Below are positions 43,153 through 51,568 of a stretch of 64,000 nucleotides of DNA, one piece after another. How positions within the stretch are numbered: the first letter of the stretch is position 1; each line of letters begins with the position of its first letter. Source of the stretch: SZUA-368 sp028533045 (GTDB taxonomy: Bacteria; Spirochaetota; Spirochaetia; DSM-2461); the NCBI GenBank assembly GCA_050031985.1, contig JBNAIG010000043.1, positions 42,455 through 106,454 on the forward strand, read 5' to 3'. The notes beneath the pieces are model-generated. The model was not told where the DNA came from, ran no database searches, and saw nothing but the letters and a program-made list of their open reading frames with translations. The translations under genes and the position numbers were made by a program.

Positions 43153-43181
43153 ATGATACTACGGGAAATCCCGGTCGTCAA
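43153..43181 (-). promoter_or_regulatory. Promoter of the zincin lipoprotein/acyP unit
   Basis: TTGACG (43181-43176), 17 nt, TATCAT (43158-43153), then about 28 nt with a ribosome binding site before GTG 43124. Divergent from the nitroreductase promoter. Confidence 0.65.
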
Positions 43182-43206
43182 ACTAACCGTTTACGATTAT
43201 TTAGTC

Positions 43207-43234
43207 TTGACGAGGCGTGTACTACGATTATAAT
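43207..43234 (+). promoter_or_regulatory. Promoter of the nitroreductase gene
   Basis: TTGACG (43207-43212), 16 nt and TATAAT (43229-43234), followed by AGGAG and the ATG at 43254. A conventional leadered promoter. Confidence 0.75.
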
Positions 43235-43253
43235 ACTCAGACAGGAGAAGGCC

Positions 43254-43772
43254 ATGGATTTTTTTGATGTTGTTAAAGCCCGTTACAGCTACCGGGGGGA
43301 GTTCCTGGATAAACCGGTTCCCAGAGAAGATTTAATAAAGATCGTTCAGGCCGGACTGGATGCTCCATCGGGAAGAAATTTCCAAACCACCGAATTTATT
43401 GTGGTTGATGACCCTAAGGTTATTAAAAAGATTCAGGCCCTGCCGGACGGCAACAAAGCTCTCTGCGGCGGAAAGGCCTACATCCTTTGCCTAATCCCCA
43501 AAGAACAGGACGGAACAGGGGAAACCGAGTTCCTTCTGGAAGACTGCTCTGCTGCTGTGGAAAATATGCTTTTGGCCGCTACAGCCCTGGGATACGGGTC
43601 GGTGTGGATAGACGGCTGGCTCCGCTCCCAGAACAGGGGTGAGACCTTGGCCCAAATCGCCGGAGTGGCAGCGGATAAAAAGGTACAGATAATCCTCCCC
43701 CTGGGAGTCCCGGCGGAAGAGACAGAAAGGAAAGCGAAAAAAAGTTTGGAAGAGCGGGTTAAATTCCTGTAA
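43254..43772 (+). CDS. Nitroreductase-family flavoprotein
   Basis: 172 residues. FMN-binding elements: ARYSYRGEF near the N-terminus, GLDAPSGRNFQTTEFIVVD, a central LLAATALGYGSVWIDGWL and IILPLGVPAEE near the end. Nitroreductase-type proteins bind FMN and reduce various electrophiles with NAD(P)H. The single-domain form without an N-terminal ferredoxin is common in anaerobes. The natural substrate is unknown. A consensus promoter and AGGAG precede it. Confidence 0.87.
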   Translation: MDFFDVVKARYSYRGEFLDKPVPREDLIKIVQAGLDAPSGRNFQTTEFIVVDDPKVIKKIQALPDGNKALCGGKAYILCLIPKEQDGTGETEFLLEDCSAAVENMLLAATALGYGSVWIDGWLRSQNRGETLAQIAGVAADKKVQIILPLGVPAEETERKAKKSLEERVKFL

Positions 43773-43826
43773 GCCTTCTACAAATAAAAACCGGCCCAAC
43801 GGACCGGTTAAAATAAGGAGGAGTCT

Positions 43827-43913
43827 TTGAAAAAAACAATCCCTGCTGCTACTCAGGATTATCACTCTTACACAAGAAACCACCCAATCCGTCGGGGGTT
43901 ACATTTTATTTAA
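43827..43913 (+). CDS. Possible small protein (28 residues, TTG start)
   Basis: A short frame from TTG 43827 reads (M)KKTIPAATQDYHSYTRN, then HPIRRGLHFI and a stop. AAGGAGGAG, a near-perfect ribosome site, lies 3-7 nt upstream, which is why it is listed. No family is recognised, and short frames with good ribosome sites arise by chance. A weak hairpin (ACCGG...CCGGT) precedes it. Confidence 0.25.
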   Translation: MKKTIPAATQDYHSYTRNHPIRRGLHFI

Positions 43914-43937
43914 ACTTTTTGTAAAAAAGTCTCTCTC

Positions 43938-45824
43938 CTACAGTGAGACCTTAAAAGAACTCACCAATTCACCGGTTTTCCGGTTTAGATCTTCCGTTTC
44001 TGCGGCTATTTCCGTAAGTTTGGTCAGACTCTCCTTAACGCTGCTATTCTTATCCATAATCTCCCGGGAATTATCGAGGGAGGCCTTGCTGTTACTTTCC
44101 AGCTGTTCAAACGCCTGCAGAAGAGAGCGGCTCTGACCGGCCAGGGCCTCGCCCAACTCATTCAGCTTACCCGAAAGGTCACGGGTCGTCACAAGCTGAT
44201 TCAAGACTTCGCGATTTGCCGTATCATGTTCCGCCATGGAATCGGCAATAGAAAGGGATTCCTCCCGAATATGCTCCACACCTTCCTTCATTCTCTCAAA
44301 TACGATACCCGTTGCTTCGGCAACCCCCAGGGAAGTGCGAATCTGTTCCATTATTGTTCTAAGACTCTCCGCACTCGATTTGGTATGGATGGTCGTATTT
44401 TCCGCCAAAGTCCGGATTTCATCGGCCACCACGGAAAACCCCCGTCCCGCATCACCCGCATGGGCCGCTTCAATGGCCGCATTCATGGCCAGAAGATTCG
44501 TCTTGGCGGCGATACCGGAAATCATATTGTTGATACCTATAAGGCTTTCGGATAAGTCGGAAACACCGGAGATAGCTTCAATGGTTTTGTTTACACTCTC
44601 CCCACCCTGGTCAAAATCCAGGGCCAACTGGTCCGTATTCTCCTTAACACGCTCCGTTCGTTTGGACACCTCCGTAATGGAGGCAATCATCTCCTCTACG
44701 GCAGCGGAAGACTCTTCCACACTTCTAGACTGGTTCCCCACATATTCAACCGTACGGGACACGTTCTCCGCCAGAGTCCGCCCCGTATTTATAGAACCGG
44801 CCACAACCATATCACCGGCTTCGGTGATTTCCCTATTCCGATCCAAAAGACCCGTAATTTCCCCCATGCGCAGGGAAGAATCGTTAACGCTTGTGTTCAA
44901 GTCATGCTGTTTATCGGCCAAAGCTCCATACACCTGCCTGGTCTCGCCCATATGATCGGTAACAATATCACTAAACATATTTATATAGCGGCTTATAGCC
45001 CCCAACTCATCAATGGAGGATACGGCGATTCGCTTGGTAAGGTCCTTATCCCCCGAAACCATCTCGGCAAGTCTGTCATTTATAGATGTCATAAGCATCC
45101 CCATATTTTTAGATGCACGAATAACAAGAGCCGCACTCAAAACTATAAAGAGCAAAAGGGGAAAAGAGTTCGCTTTGATAATATAATGAAAGATTTCACT
45201 CTTCCCCAGTACTCCCGAGGCAGGCATTTTATAGATAGAATTCACCGTTACAAAAATAGAAAGGATGGAAGCGGATAAGACCATGTAGTTGGGAACGATA
45301 ACCCACTTGGATTTTTGTCTTCCCACAATGCTTTCTACAGGATAATAGGTTATATTCTGCTCGTTTAGAAAAGTTAAGACAAAACGATCGAGACTCACAT
45401 AAGAGTAACCTGCCCCCAATAGCCCATAGCTCAACATATAACCGCAGAACACAATGGTATCAATAGAAGATAATCCTACAACCAGATGGATATGAAAATA
45501 AAGAACCACTTCGTAAACAAAGAATAGGAGAATATATAATACATAAACCTGTAAGGGGATTTTTCCCAAAGAGAGAAGATACTCGTCCCAGGCCTCCCGA
45601 TCCTCACCCAGGGAACTGAAGTCTTTCTCCCCATATTTCGCCAAAGGCCTTAATAATAAAAAATATACGATTAACAGAGCAAGGGAGAGAACAAACCAAC
45701 CTAATAAATATGAAAGAGATAGACTATTTCCTTCAGTTAAAATTATAAATCCCGGGATTTGCGATAGCACAAAAATCGCCGCCGAAGCCATACAGTAATA
45801 GTAAAATTTCAACATCTTCCCCAT
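43938..45824 (-). CDS. Methyl-accepting chemotaxis protein with multi-helix membrane sensor
   Basis: 628 residues. The N-terminal 225 residues contain about six hydrophobic helices (for example AIFVLSQIPGFIILT, LLGWFVLSLALLIVYFLLL, VYVLYILLFFVYEVVLYF) with only short loops, so sensing is within or near the membrane. A HAMP-like region (about 225-280, MTSINDRLAEMVSGDKDLTKRI) and the signalling coiled coil follow, with TNLLAMNAAIEAAHAGDAGRGFSVVADEIRTLAE. The absence of a periplasmic domain sets it apart from the other chemoreceptor in the window. Physical or energy signals are possible, but this is inference. Confidence 0.9.
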   Translation of the reverse strand: MGKMLKFYYYCMASAAIFVLSQIPGFIILTEGNSLSLSYLLGWFVLSLALLIVYFLLLRPLAKYGEKDFSSLGEDREAWDEYLLSLGKIPLQVYVLYILLFFVYEVVLYFHIHLVVGLSSIDTIVFCGYMLSYGLLGAGYSYVSLDRFVLTFLNEQNITYYPVESIVGRQKSKWVIVPNYMVLSASILSIFVTVNSIYKMPASGVLGKSEIFHYIIKANSFPLLLFIVLSAALVIRASKNMGMLMTSINDRLAEMVSGDKDLTKRIAVSSIDELGAISRYINMFSDIVTDHMGETRQVYGALADKQHDLNTSVNDSSLRMGEITGLLDRNREITEAGDMVVAGSINTGRTLAENVSRTVEYVGNQSRSVEESSAAVEEMIASITEVSKRTERVKENTDQLALDFDQGGESVNKTIEAISGVSDLSESLIGINNMISGIAAKTNLLAMNAAIEAAHAGDAGRGFSVVADEIRTLAENTTIHTKSSAESLRTIMEQIRTSLGVAEATGIVFERMKEGVEHIREESLSIADSMAEHDTANREVLNQLVTTRDLSGKLNELGEALAGQSRSLLQAFEQLESNSKASLDNSREIMDKNSSVKESLTKLTEIAAETEDLNRKTGELVSSFKVSL

Positions 45825-45966
45825 GACCCACTCCTCTAAGACAATACATCTCTATACAAGCTATATGAATACTATACAATATTAACAGGCACTTTGGGAT
45901 ACAAAAAAAAGAGATGTTCATAAAAACGTCATAGATGGCAGCCTTCATTCGTGCTACTATAATCCC

Positions 45967-46422
45967 ATGAAAATCCGTAACGCCCAGAACAAAGATATAG
46001 ACGATTTAGTCCGACTCCTCAAAGGACTCACCGAGCTGGAGGCATCCTTCGACTTTGACGAAGAAGCCCATCGAAAAGGTCTAACTCTGCTGATTCAGTC
46101 CCAACCCGCCAGCTGTGTAGCCGTAGCCGTAGCCGTAGCCGAAGAAAATGGCAATATTTGCGGCATGTGTACAGGCCAAACGGTTATCTCCACAGCCATG
46201 GGCGGGCCTTCTGTCTGGGTGGAAGACGTGGTGGTCCATCCCGATTACCAACGGCGAGGGGTAGGCTCAAAGCTTCTGGACTTCCTTGAAGAGTGGGGTG
46301 TAAGCCGGGGAGCCGCCCGTTCCCAGCTCCTCATAGATAATGATAATGAATCGGCCCTGAAATTTTACAAGCAAAAAAAATGGCAGGAAACCAATTTCTC
46401 CTGCCTGCGTAAAATGTCCTGA
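45967..46422 (+). CDS. GNAT-family N-acetyltransferase
   Basis: 151 residues. The acetyl-CoA binding loop is HPDYQRRGVGSKLLDFL, preceded by strand VWVEDVVV, with LLIDNDNESALKFYKQKKWQE at the end. Substrate unknown. Residues of the region CVAVAVAVAEE are encoded by a fourfold tandem GTAGCC repeat (46117-46140). TATAAT ends only 3 nt before the ATG, so start-site assignment is uncertain. Convergent with the ABC permease gene, 5 bases apart. Confidence 0.85.
   Translation: MKIRNAQNKDIDDLVRLLKGLTELEASFDFDEEAHRKGLTLLIQSQPASCVAVAVAVAEENGNICGMCTGQTVISTAMGGPSVWVEDVVVHPDYQRRGVGSKLLDFLEEWGVSRGAARSQLLIDNDNESALKFYKQKKWQETNFSCLRKMS
46117..46140 (+). repeat. Tandem hexanucleotide repeat (GTAGCC)x4 inside the GNAT gene
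   Basis: Four exact copies of GTAGCC encode alternating Val-Ala. The unit is a multiple of three, so slippage would change length without a frameshift. Confidence 0.9.
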
Positions 46423-46427
46423 CAGGG

Positions 46428-47261
46428 CTATTTGTTGGACCCCATAGTGAGCCCCTGAATAAAGTAGCGCTGCAAAAAGATAAATATCCCAATGGTGGGA
46501 ATAGTAGCCATAAGGGCTCCCGCAATTATGACGGTCCAGTCCATCACGTACTGTCCCTGCAGTATGGCCAATCCCGCCGTAACGGGCATCATTTTGCTGG
46601 TTCTCACCAGAATCAAAGCCCAGATATAGTCGTTGAATATCCAGGTAAACTCCAGAGTGGCTATGGCCGCGATGGCGGGAAGCACCAGGGGTAGAATAAT
46701 CTGATAGTAAATTCGAAATTCCTTACACCCGTCGATTCGGGCCGCTTCGGAAAGGGAACGGGGAATGGTTACCATATAGTTCCGCAGCACAAAGGTGCAA
46801 AACCCCAACTGAAAAGCCGTATGTATACCAATAAGCGCCCAATAGGTGTCGTATATTCCCAGCTTCTCCGAAAGTCTAAAGACCGGGAGCAGCAAAATCT
46901 GGAAGGGAAGCATCATCCCCCCGACAAAGACACTCAAAATCAGCTTTCTGCCCTTAAATCGGAACTTGGCCAGGGCATAGGCGGCCAGGGAAGAGAGCCC
47001 CAAGGTAAAGATTATGGAAGGCATGGTGATAATAAAACTGTTGGGCAAAAAAGTCTTTAACTGCCCCCGGTTCCAGGCATTCCTGTAGCTGTCCAGACTA
47101 AGCGTTTTGGGCAGGGAGAGAAATCCCTCGGTCAAAAGCTCTGTGTTGGACCGGAAGGAAGTCAGAATAGCTACTATCATGGGGAGGAGCCACAGGAAGG
47201 TCAACAAAGTCAGACTAAGGAGCCCGAAGATTCGTAAAAGAAGATTTTTTTTCGTTACCAT
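46428..47261 (-). CDS. Sugar ABC transporter permease (MalG/UgpE type)
   Basis: 277 residues with six membrane helices and the cytoplasmic coupling loop EAARIDGCKEFRIYYQIILPL, the EAA motif of CUT1 permeases. It is the second permease of a carbohydrate importer; its partner lies 9 bp upstream. It should dock an MsmK/UgpC-type ATPase, which is not encoded nearby. Confidence 0.92.
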   Translation of the reverse strand: MVTKKNLLLRIFGLLSLTLLTFLWLLPMIVAILTSFRSNTELLTEGFLSLPKTLSLDSYRNAWNRGQLKTFLPNSFIITMPSIIFTLGLSSLAAYALAKFRFKGRKLILSVFVGGMMLPFQILLLPVFRLSEKLGIYDTYWALIGIHTAFQLGFCTFVLRNYMVTIPRSLSEAARIDGCKEFRIYYQIILPLVLPAIAAIATLEFTWIFNDYIWALILVRTSKMMPVTAGLAILQGQYVMDWTVIIAGALMATIPTIGIFIFLQRYFIQGLTMGSNK

Positions 47262-47270
47262 CGGATCTCC

Positions 47271-48149
47271 CTAATAGTTTTCTTCCTGGTTAATCTGTCC
47301 CAGGTACATAATGATGAATCCCAAACTAATCATAAACAGTATGACCGCAATCGCCGCGCCGTAACCCATGCGATAGTTGTTAAATGACTGAATGTACATG
47401 TAGTTAGCCAGTACGCTGGACCGGTTAAAGGGGCCCCCGCGGGTCATAACGGAGACAAGGTCAAAAGCCCTAAGGGAATCGATGATGCTTATGACCACAA
47501 CCACAACCGTAATGGGCTGAAGCTGGGGCAGAATCACATGGCGAAAAGTCTGCCAGCTATTGGCCCCGTCAATTTTAGACGCCTCAATCAAAAAAGTATC
47601 CACCCCTTGAAGTCCGGCCAAATAGAGAATCATCACATACCCCACCTGCCGCCAGACGGCTACGGTTATAACTGAACCGAGAACCAAATCGGGATCGCTG
47701 AGCCATCCTTTTGCCATATAATCCAATCCCACCGACCGCAGGACCGCATTAATCAGCCCCTGAGCCGGGTTGTATATCCAGGACCAGACAAGACCACACA
47801 CCACGAGAGAAAGGACCATGGGAGAGTAAAAGCTCGCTTTGAAAAACTTTGATCCCGGAACCCGGCGGTTCAGCGCCATAGCCAAAGCCAGCCCCACCGC
47901 AACGGGAACAGTGATAAAAAAACCAATCCAGATAAAATTGTTCTTGAGAGACGTATAGAACACGGGATCCTTAAATAGTTTTATGAAATTATAGAACCCT
48001 CTGAACTCGGGCCGGGAAAGGCCGTCCCACTTTGTCAGGCTCAAGTAAAAAGTATAAAACATGGGGCCGATTACCCAAATCAAATAGATGACGAGGGGAA
48101 CGGCCAGGAACAACCAGGGCGTCAGGTCTCTTTTGAAATTTTTGTTCAT
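47271..48149 (-). CDS. Sugar ABC transporter permease (MalF/UgpA type)
   Basis: 292 residues, six membrane helices, with the EAA-type loop IEASKIDGANSWQTFRHVILPQL. It is the first permease of the CUT1 importer and is followed after 9 bp by the second permease. It lies downstream of the solute-binding protein gene in the same direction. Confidence 0.92.
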   Translation of the reverse strand: MNKNFKRDLTPWLFLAVPLVIYLIWVIGPMFYTFYLSLTKWDGLSRPEFRGFYNFIKLFKDPVFYTSLKNNFIWIGFFITVPVAVGLALAMALNRRVPGSKFFKASFYSPMVLSLVVCGLVWSWIYNPAQGLINAVLRSVGLDYMAKGWLSDPDLVLGSVITVAVWRQVGYVMILYLAGLQGVDTFLIEASKIDGANSWQTFRHVILPQLQPITVVVVVISIIDSLRAFDLVSVMTRGGPFNRSSVLANYMYIQSFNNYRMGYGAAIAVILFMISLGFIIMYLGQINQEENY

Positions 48150-48206
48150 AGAAAAAGGAACCTCCTTGAAAAGAACGGGGGGCCGGCCCCCCGCATCGAA
48201 GACCGC

Positions 48207-49472
48207 TTACTCGGAAAAAATGTCCTGACGGGCTTCTTCCAGCCTCTTGCAGAGCCGGTCGATATCCTCAGGCGTGTGTTTTTCCCACAGTTCCATAAAG
48301 GAGTCCATACCAATATTGGCCATTTCCGGCGTAGTGTCCCGGTCAAAAAACTGGGCCACGTAGTCCGTATTGTTGATCATTTCGATACCTTTCTGCTGGT
48401 TTTCGTTAAAAAGGCTCAGATCCACATCGCCATTGGTATTCAGCCGTCCCATCTCTTTAGCAAAGTATTCCTGGGTTTCCTTGGAGCCGAAGTGAGCTAT
48501 CAGTGCTTTAGCCCCTTCCGGGTTGGCCGTATTGGCGGGAATAAAGTAACCGTCCGTGGGAGCGTCCTCTCCCACAGGCAGGGAAGGATCGTAAATGGGA
48601 AAGCGGAAGAAGTCCAGGTCCTCCACATTTTCCGCCGGATAGGAGTCCCGGATGAAGTCCCCCATCAGATACATGGCAGCGCTTTCGTTCAGCATAAAGG
48701 GAATAGCTTCGGACCAGCTGTAGGCGGCGGGATTTTCGATGAAGTAGCCCTTATCTATCATGCGGCCCCATTCGGTCATGACCGCTTTCACCCGATCATC
48801 CTCATAGCTTTCCTTACCCAGCATCAGATTCACATGAAATTCGGGCCCGTTCATTCTCATATTCAAATAGTCGAACCAGGCAGCCGCCGTCCAGCGATAC
48901 TTTGTACCGATCGTAAAAGGCGCCACACCATTAGCCACCAGGGTATCGCAAACATTCATGAACTCATCCCAGGTCTCGGGTACTTCCAGGTCATATTTTT
49001 CAAAAACAGAAGGCCGGTAATATACAGCCCACCAATACCAGGAAGTGGGAAGGAAGTACTTATTCCCGTCCACGGTACTCATATTCTGCCAGCCCTTGGC
49101 ATAGGATTCATTCCAGCCCTGCTCTTCCCACACATCGCTTATATCCAGGATCTGTCCCTTGTCAATAAAGAAACGGGCCCGGTTACCGGCGAACCAGGTA
49201 AGCAGGTCGGGAGGGGTTGATGAGGTGAGGTAAGCCCGAATGGCCTGCTTGAAGTCCTCATGGGCCACGATGGAGTGGATAACTTCAAACTCCGGATGGG
49301 CTGCCTGAAATTCGGCCACCATCTGTTCGTCCGCTGCCCGGGGCTTGGGATCGCCGTGCATGGAATTATAAATAATAACGGTTTTTCCGCTGTCCGAAGC
49401 CTCATCGGCATTTTTGCTACACCCCGCAAAGACAAAGAGAGCCGCAAAAAGCAGTAAGATAATCTTTTTCAT
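48207..49472 (-). CDS. Sugar ABC transporter solute-binding lipoprotein (family 1)
   Basis: 421 residues from ATG 49472 (GGAGG 4 nt upstream); the longer frame starting at 49499 was rejected. The signal peptide ends in FVFAGC, giving a lipid anchor. The SBP_bac_1 fold shows VIIYNSMHGDPKP, HEDFKQAIRAYLTS, PETWDEFMNVCDTL, FLPTSWYWWAVYYRPSVFEKY and LMGDFIRDSYP. It binds a mono- or oligosaccharide outside the membrane and hands it to the two permeases; the sugar is not predictable. Confidence 0.92.
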   Translation of the reverse strand: MKKIILLLFAALFVFAGCSKNADEASDSGKTVIIYNSMHGDPKPRAADEQMVAEFQAAHPEFEVIHSIVAHEDFKQAIRAYLTSSTPPDLLTWFAGNRARFFIDKGQILDISDVWEEQGWNESYAKGWQNMSTVDGNKYFLPTSWYWWAVYYRPSVFEKYDLEVPETWDEFMNVCDTLVANGVAPFTIGTKYRWTAAAWFDYLNMRMNGPEFHVNLMLGKESYEDDRVKAVMTEWGRMIDKGYFIENPAAYSWSEAIPFMLNESAAMYLMGDFIRDSYPAENVEDLDFFRFPIYDPSLPVGEDAPTDGYFIPANTANPEGAKALIAHFGSKETQEYFAKEMGRLNTNGDVDLSLFNENQQKGIEMINNTDYVAQFFDRDTTPEMANIGMDSFMELWEKHTPEDIDRLCKRLEEARQDIFSE

Positions 49473-49501
49473 ATTTCCTCCAACTTCTAACTTGTACATC
49501 T

Positions 49502-49531
49502 ATGATAAGCCCCCTCTTTAAAAGCGGTCAA
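49502..49531 (-). promoter_or_regulatory. Promoter of the sugar transporter operon
   Basis: TTGACC (49531-49526), 18 nt, TATCAT (49507-49502). The divergent AraC gene promoter lies about 150 bp away. GATTGGC repeats at 49564-49570 and 49685-49691 in this interval and may mark regulator half-sites. Confidence 0.6.
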
Positions 49532-49687
49532 CGTGAACTTATTAAGCATTCTTTAACTATTTGAAGATTGGCGGTTCTTTTCCATCGTCCCCAGGGGAAG
49601 GGCTATCGAAAATGGTTGCCAGCCCCTTTTTCGGTGATCTTTTTTGTTGCTAAATGATTATTTATTTCATTTACGTCAAAAAGATGA

Positions 49688-49716
49688 TTGGCAATTATAA
49701 ATTTATTCGGTAAAAT
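49688..49716 (+). promoter_or_regulatory. Promoter of the AraC-type regulator, leaderless arrangement
   Basis: TTGGCA (49688-49693), 17 nt, TAAAAT (49711-49716), 8 nt to ATG 49725. No Shine-Dalgarno. Confidence 0.6.
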
Positions 49717-49724
49717 ATAAATAT

Positions 49725-50567
49725 ATGAAGCTGCAGGAATCGGGATACGCCTTTTCTCTTCTCTCCGAACAGGATGTCCGCCTCCCCTTCTTTCTCGTTG
49801 GGGCCGGGGTCAACCACGAACAGGAAGATGTGGAGCGCCCCTTCGGTTATCCCCACTACCAGTGGATTCATGTGATCAAAGGAAAGGGCATCCTTACGGA
49901 CAGGGACGGGAAGACCCATTTCGCCGGGGAAAATCAGGGTTTTATCCTGAATCCCGACGAAGCCCACAGCTATAAAGCGGTGGACGCTCCCTGGAGAGTT
50001 TACTGGCTCACCTTCGGGGGCTATCATATTGAGAGACTCCTGAGTACCTTTCAGCTGAACAAAACCGGCGTCTATAACATAAGTCACCGGGAAGAACTCG
50101 ACTCCCAGGTCCAAACCGCTCTGGAACTCATCAACTCCCGCCACGGCATGCGCGCCCTGGACTGTTCCACCCTGGTTTACAGCTTCCTCACCGACCTTTA
50201 CCGCTACACCAGCCAGAGCGACGACTCCCCCGCCCTAAGGCACAACAAAATAAACCCGGTCCTCCGTTATATGGAAGACCACTACAAAGAGCTCATCACC
50301 ATTGATCAGCTGGCAGGGGTCCTGCAAATCTCCCCCCAGCACTTATGCACCCTTTTCAAACAGGCCCTCGACACGCGGCCCTTCGAATACCTTAACGCCC
50401 TGCGCATTCATCAGAGTAAATACCTTCTTAAAGGGCATCCGGAACGGCGCATTAACCAAATAGCCAAAGAGTGCGGCTTTGAGAGTAACGCCTATTTTAC
50501 CACCATGTTCAAAAAGCAGACCGGTCTGACCCCCAGCCAGTTCAGAAAGCTTCACGGAAGGGCCTAA
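49725..50567 (+). CDS. AraC-family regulator of the adjacent sugar transporter
   Basis: 280 residues. The N-terminal cupin-like sugar-sensing domain (about 1-160, with YQWIHVIKGKGILTDRDGKTHFAGENQGFILNPDE-type beta strands) precedes a C-terminal double helix-turn-helix (about 180-278: ITIDQLAGVLQISPQHLCTLFKQ and INQIAKECGFESNAYFTTMFKKQ). It is divergent from the SBP-permease operon, the typical position of its regulator. The ligand is probably the transported sugar or a product. Confidence 0.88.
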   Translation: MKLQESGYAFSLLSEQDVRLPFFLVGAGVNHEQEDVERPFGYPHYQWIHVIKGKGILTDRDGKTHFAGENQGFILNPDEAHSYKAVDAPWRVYWLTFGGYHIERLLSTFQLNKTGVYNISHREELDSQVQTALELINSRHGMRALDCSTLVYSFLTDLYRYTSQSDDSPALRHNKINPVLRYMEDHYKELITIDQLAGVLQISPQHLCTLFKQALDTRPFEYLNALRIHQSKYLLKGHPERRINQIAKECGFESNAYFTTMFKKQTGLTPSQFRKLHGRA

Positions 50568-50594
50568 ACCAAAAGTCCCCCATAGCAAGGAAAG

Positions 50595-51551
50595 TTAGAA
50601 AATCAGCCTGATTAAATAGAAGAGGAAGCCCCCCAAAAGCAGTCCCCCCTCAATCCGGGCCAAAACCTTCCCCGAACCCATCATGGGAAAAAGCACCGCC
50701 GTCAGCCCCAAAAGCCACAGAAGATCCCGGGAAAGGATATCCCCGGGCACAGGCAAAGGAGAAATAAGAGAGGTCACCCCGATAATCCCCAAAAGATTAA
50801 ATATACAGGAACCTATCACATTCCCCACAGCCATATCGCCCCGCCCCTTAAACGCGGCTACAACGGAAGTAACCAGTTCGGGAGCGCTCGTTCCTACGGC
50901 CACCACGGTCAAACCGATCACCGTATCGGGAATCCCCAGGCCGGAAGCCACAGCCACGGCTCCCTTCACCAGAAGATTGGCCCCCACAGCCAATCCGGCA
51001 ATTCCCACAGCCAGGGCGACACCGTTCAATAGCAAAGCCGCAGCTCCGGAACGCCCAAAGGAGGCCGTCTGGGGCGCTTCACCGGAAGTCACTTCCGCAA
51101 TACCCCGCTTATCCAGAACCACCGCATAAGCCATAAAAGCCGCCAGGGCAAGGGCCAAGAAGCCCCCTTCCAAACGATCCACCTGCCCATCCCGGCTCAA
51201 AAGGAAGAACTGCAAGGTGGCCAGCATCATAACAGGCCACTCAAATTTCATAGTATTTCGCCCAATACTCAAGGGGCGGATCAGAGCGGTCACCCCCAAG
51301 ACAAGACCAATATTCAGCAGGTTCGACCCCACCGCATTCCCCATGGCCAGTCCCGGATTCCCCCCCAGGGCAGATTGGGCGGACACAACCAGCTCGGGCA
51401 TGGAAGTCCCCGCGGCCACCACCGTTAAAGCCACTACGGAAGGAGAGATATTCGCCGCCAGAGCCAGCCCTCCCGCCCCGCGCACCAGAGCCTCGGCCCC
51501 GGCAATAAGAATGGCCAGCCCGGCCAGAATCAGCAGCCAGTTAATCAGCAT
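50595..51551 (-). CDS. Calcium/sodium exchanger-family (CaCA, YrbG-like) transporter
   Basis: 318 residues from ATG 51551. Two inverted halves, each with the exchanger alpha-repeat: AAGTSMPELVVSAQSALGGNPGLAMGNAVGSNLLNIGLVLG and AVGTSAPELVTSVVAAFKGRGDMAVGNVIGSCIFNLLGIIG. The G-T-S-x-P-E motif supplies the acidic ion-binding residues. Ten or eleven helices in all. It exports Ca2+ or another cation in exchange for Na+ or H+. It lies 17 bp after ppk1 and is probably co-transcribed. Confidence 0.9.
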   Translation of the reverse strand: MLINWLLILAGLAILIAGAEALVRGAGGLALAANISPSVVALTVVAAGTSMPELVVSAQSALGGNPGLAMGNAVGSNLLNIGLVLGVTALIRPLSIGRNTMKFEWPVMMLATLQFFLLSRDGQVDRLEGGFLALALAAFMAYAVVLDKRGIAEVTSGEAPQTASFGRSGAAALLLNGVALAVGIAGLAVGANLLVKGAVAVASGLGIPDTVIGLTVVAVGTSAPELVTSVVAAFKGRGDMAVGNVIGSCIFNLLGIIGVTSLISPLPVPGDILSRDLLWLLGLTAVLFPMMGSGKVLARIEGGLLLGGFLFYLIRLIF

Positions 51552-51568
51552 AAACAAGCCCCCTAAAA

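Noticed and set aside
43179..43181. TTG 43181 as the start of the zincin lipoprotein
   Set aside because: It belongs to the -35 TTGACG; GTG 43124 has a good ribosome site and gives a normal lipoprotein signal peptide.
45961..45966. GNAT gene counted among leaderless genes
   Set aside because: Its TATAAT ends only 3 nt before the ATG, too short for a start at the ATG; a different promoter or start is likely.
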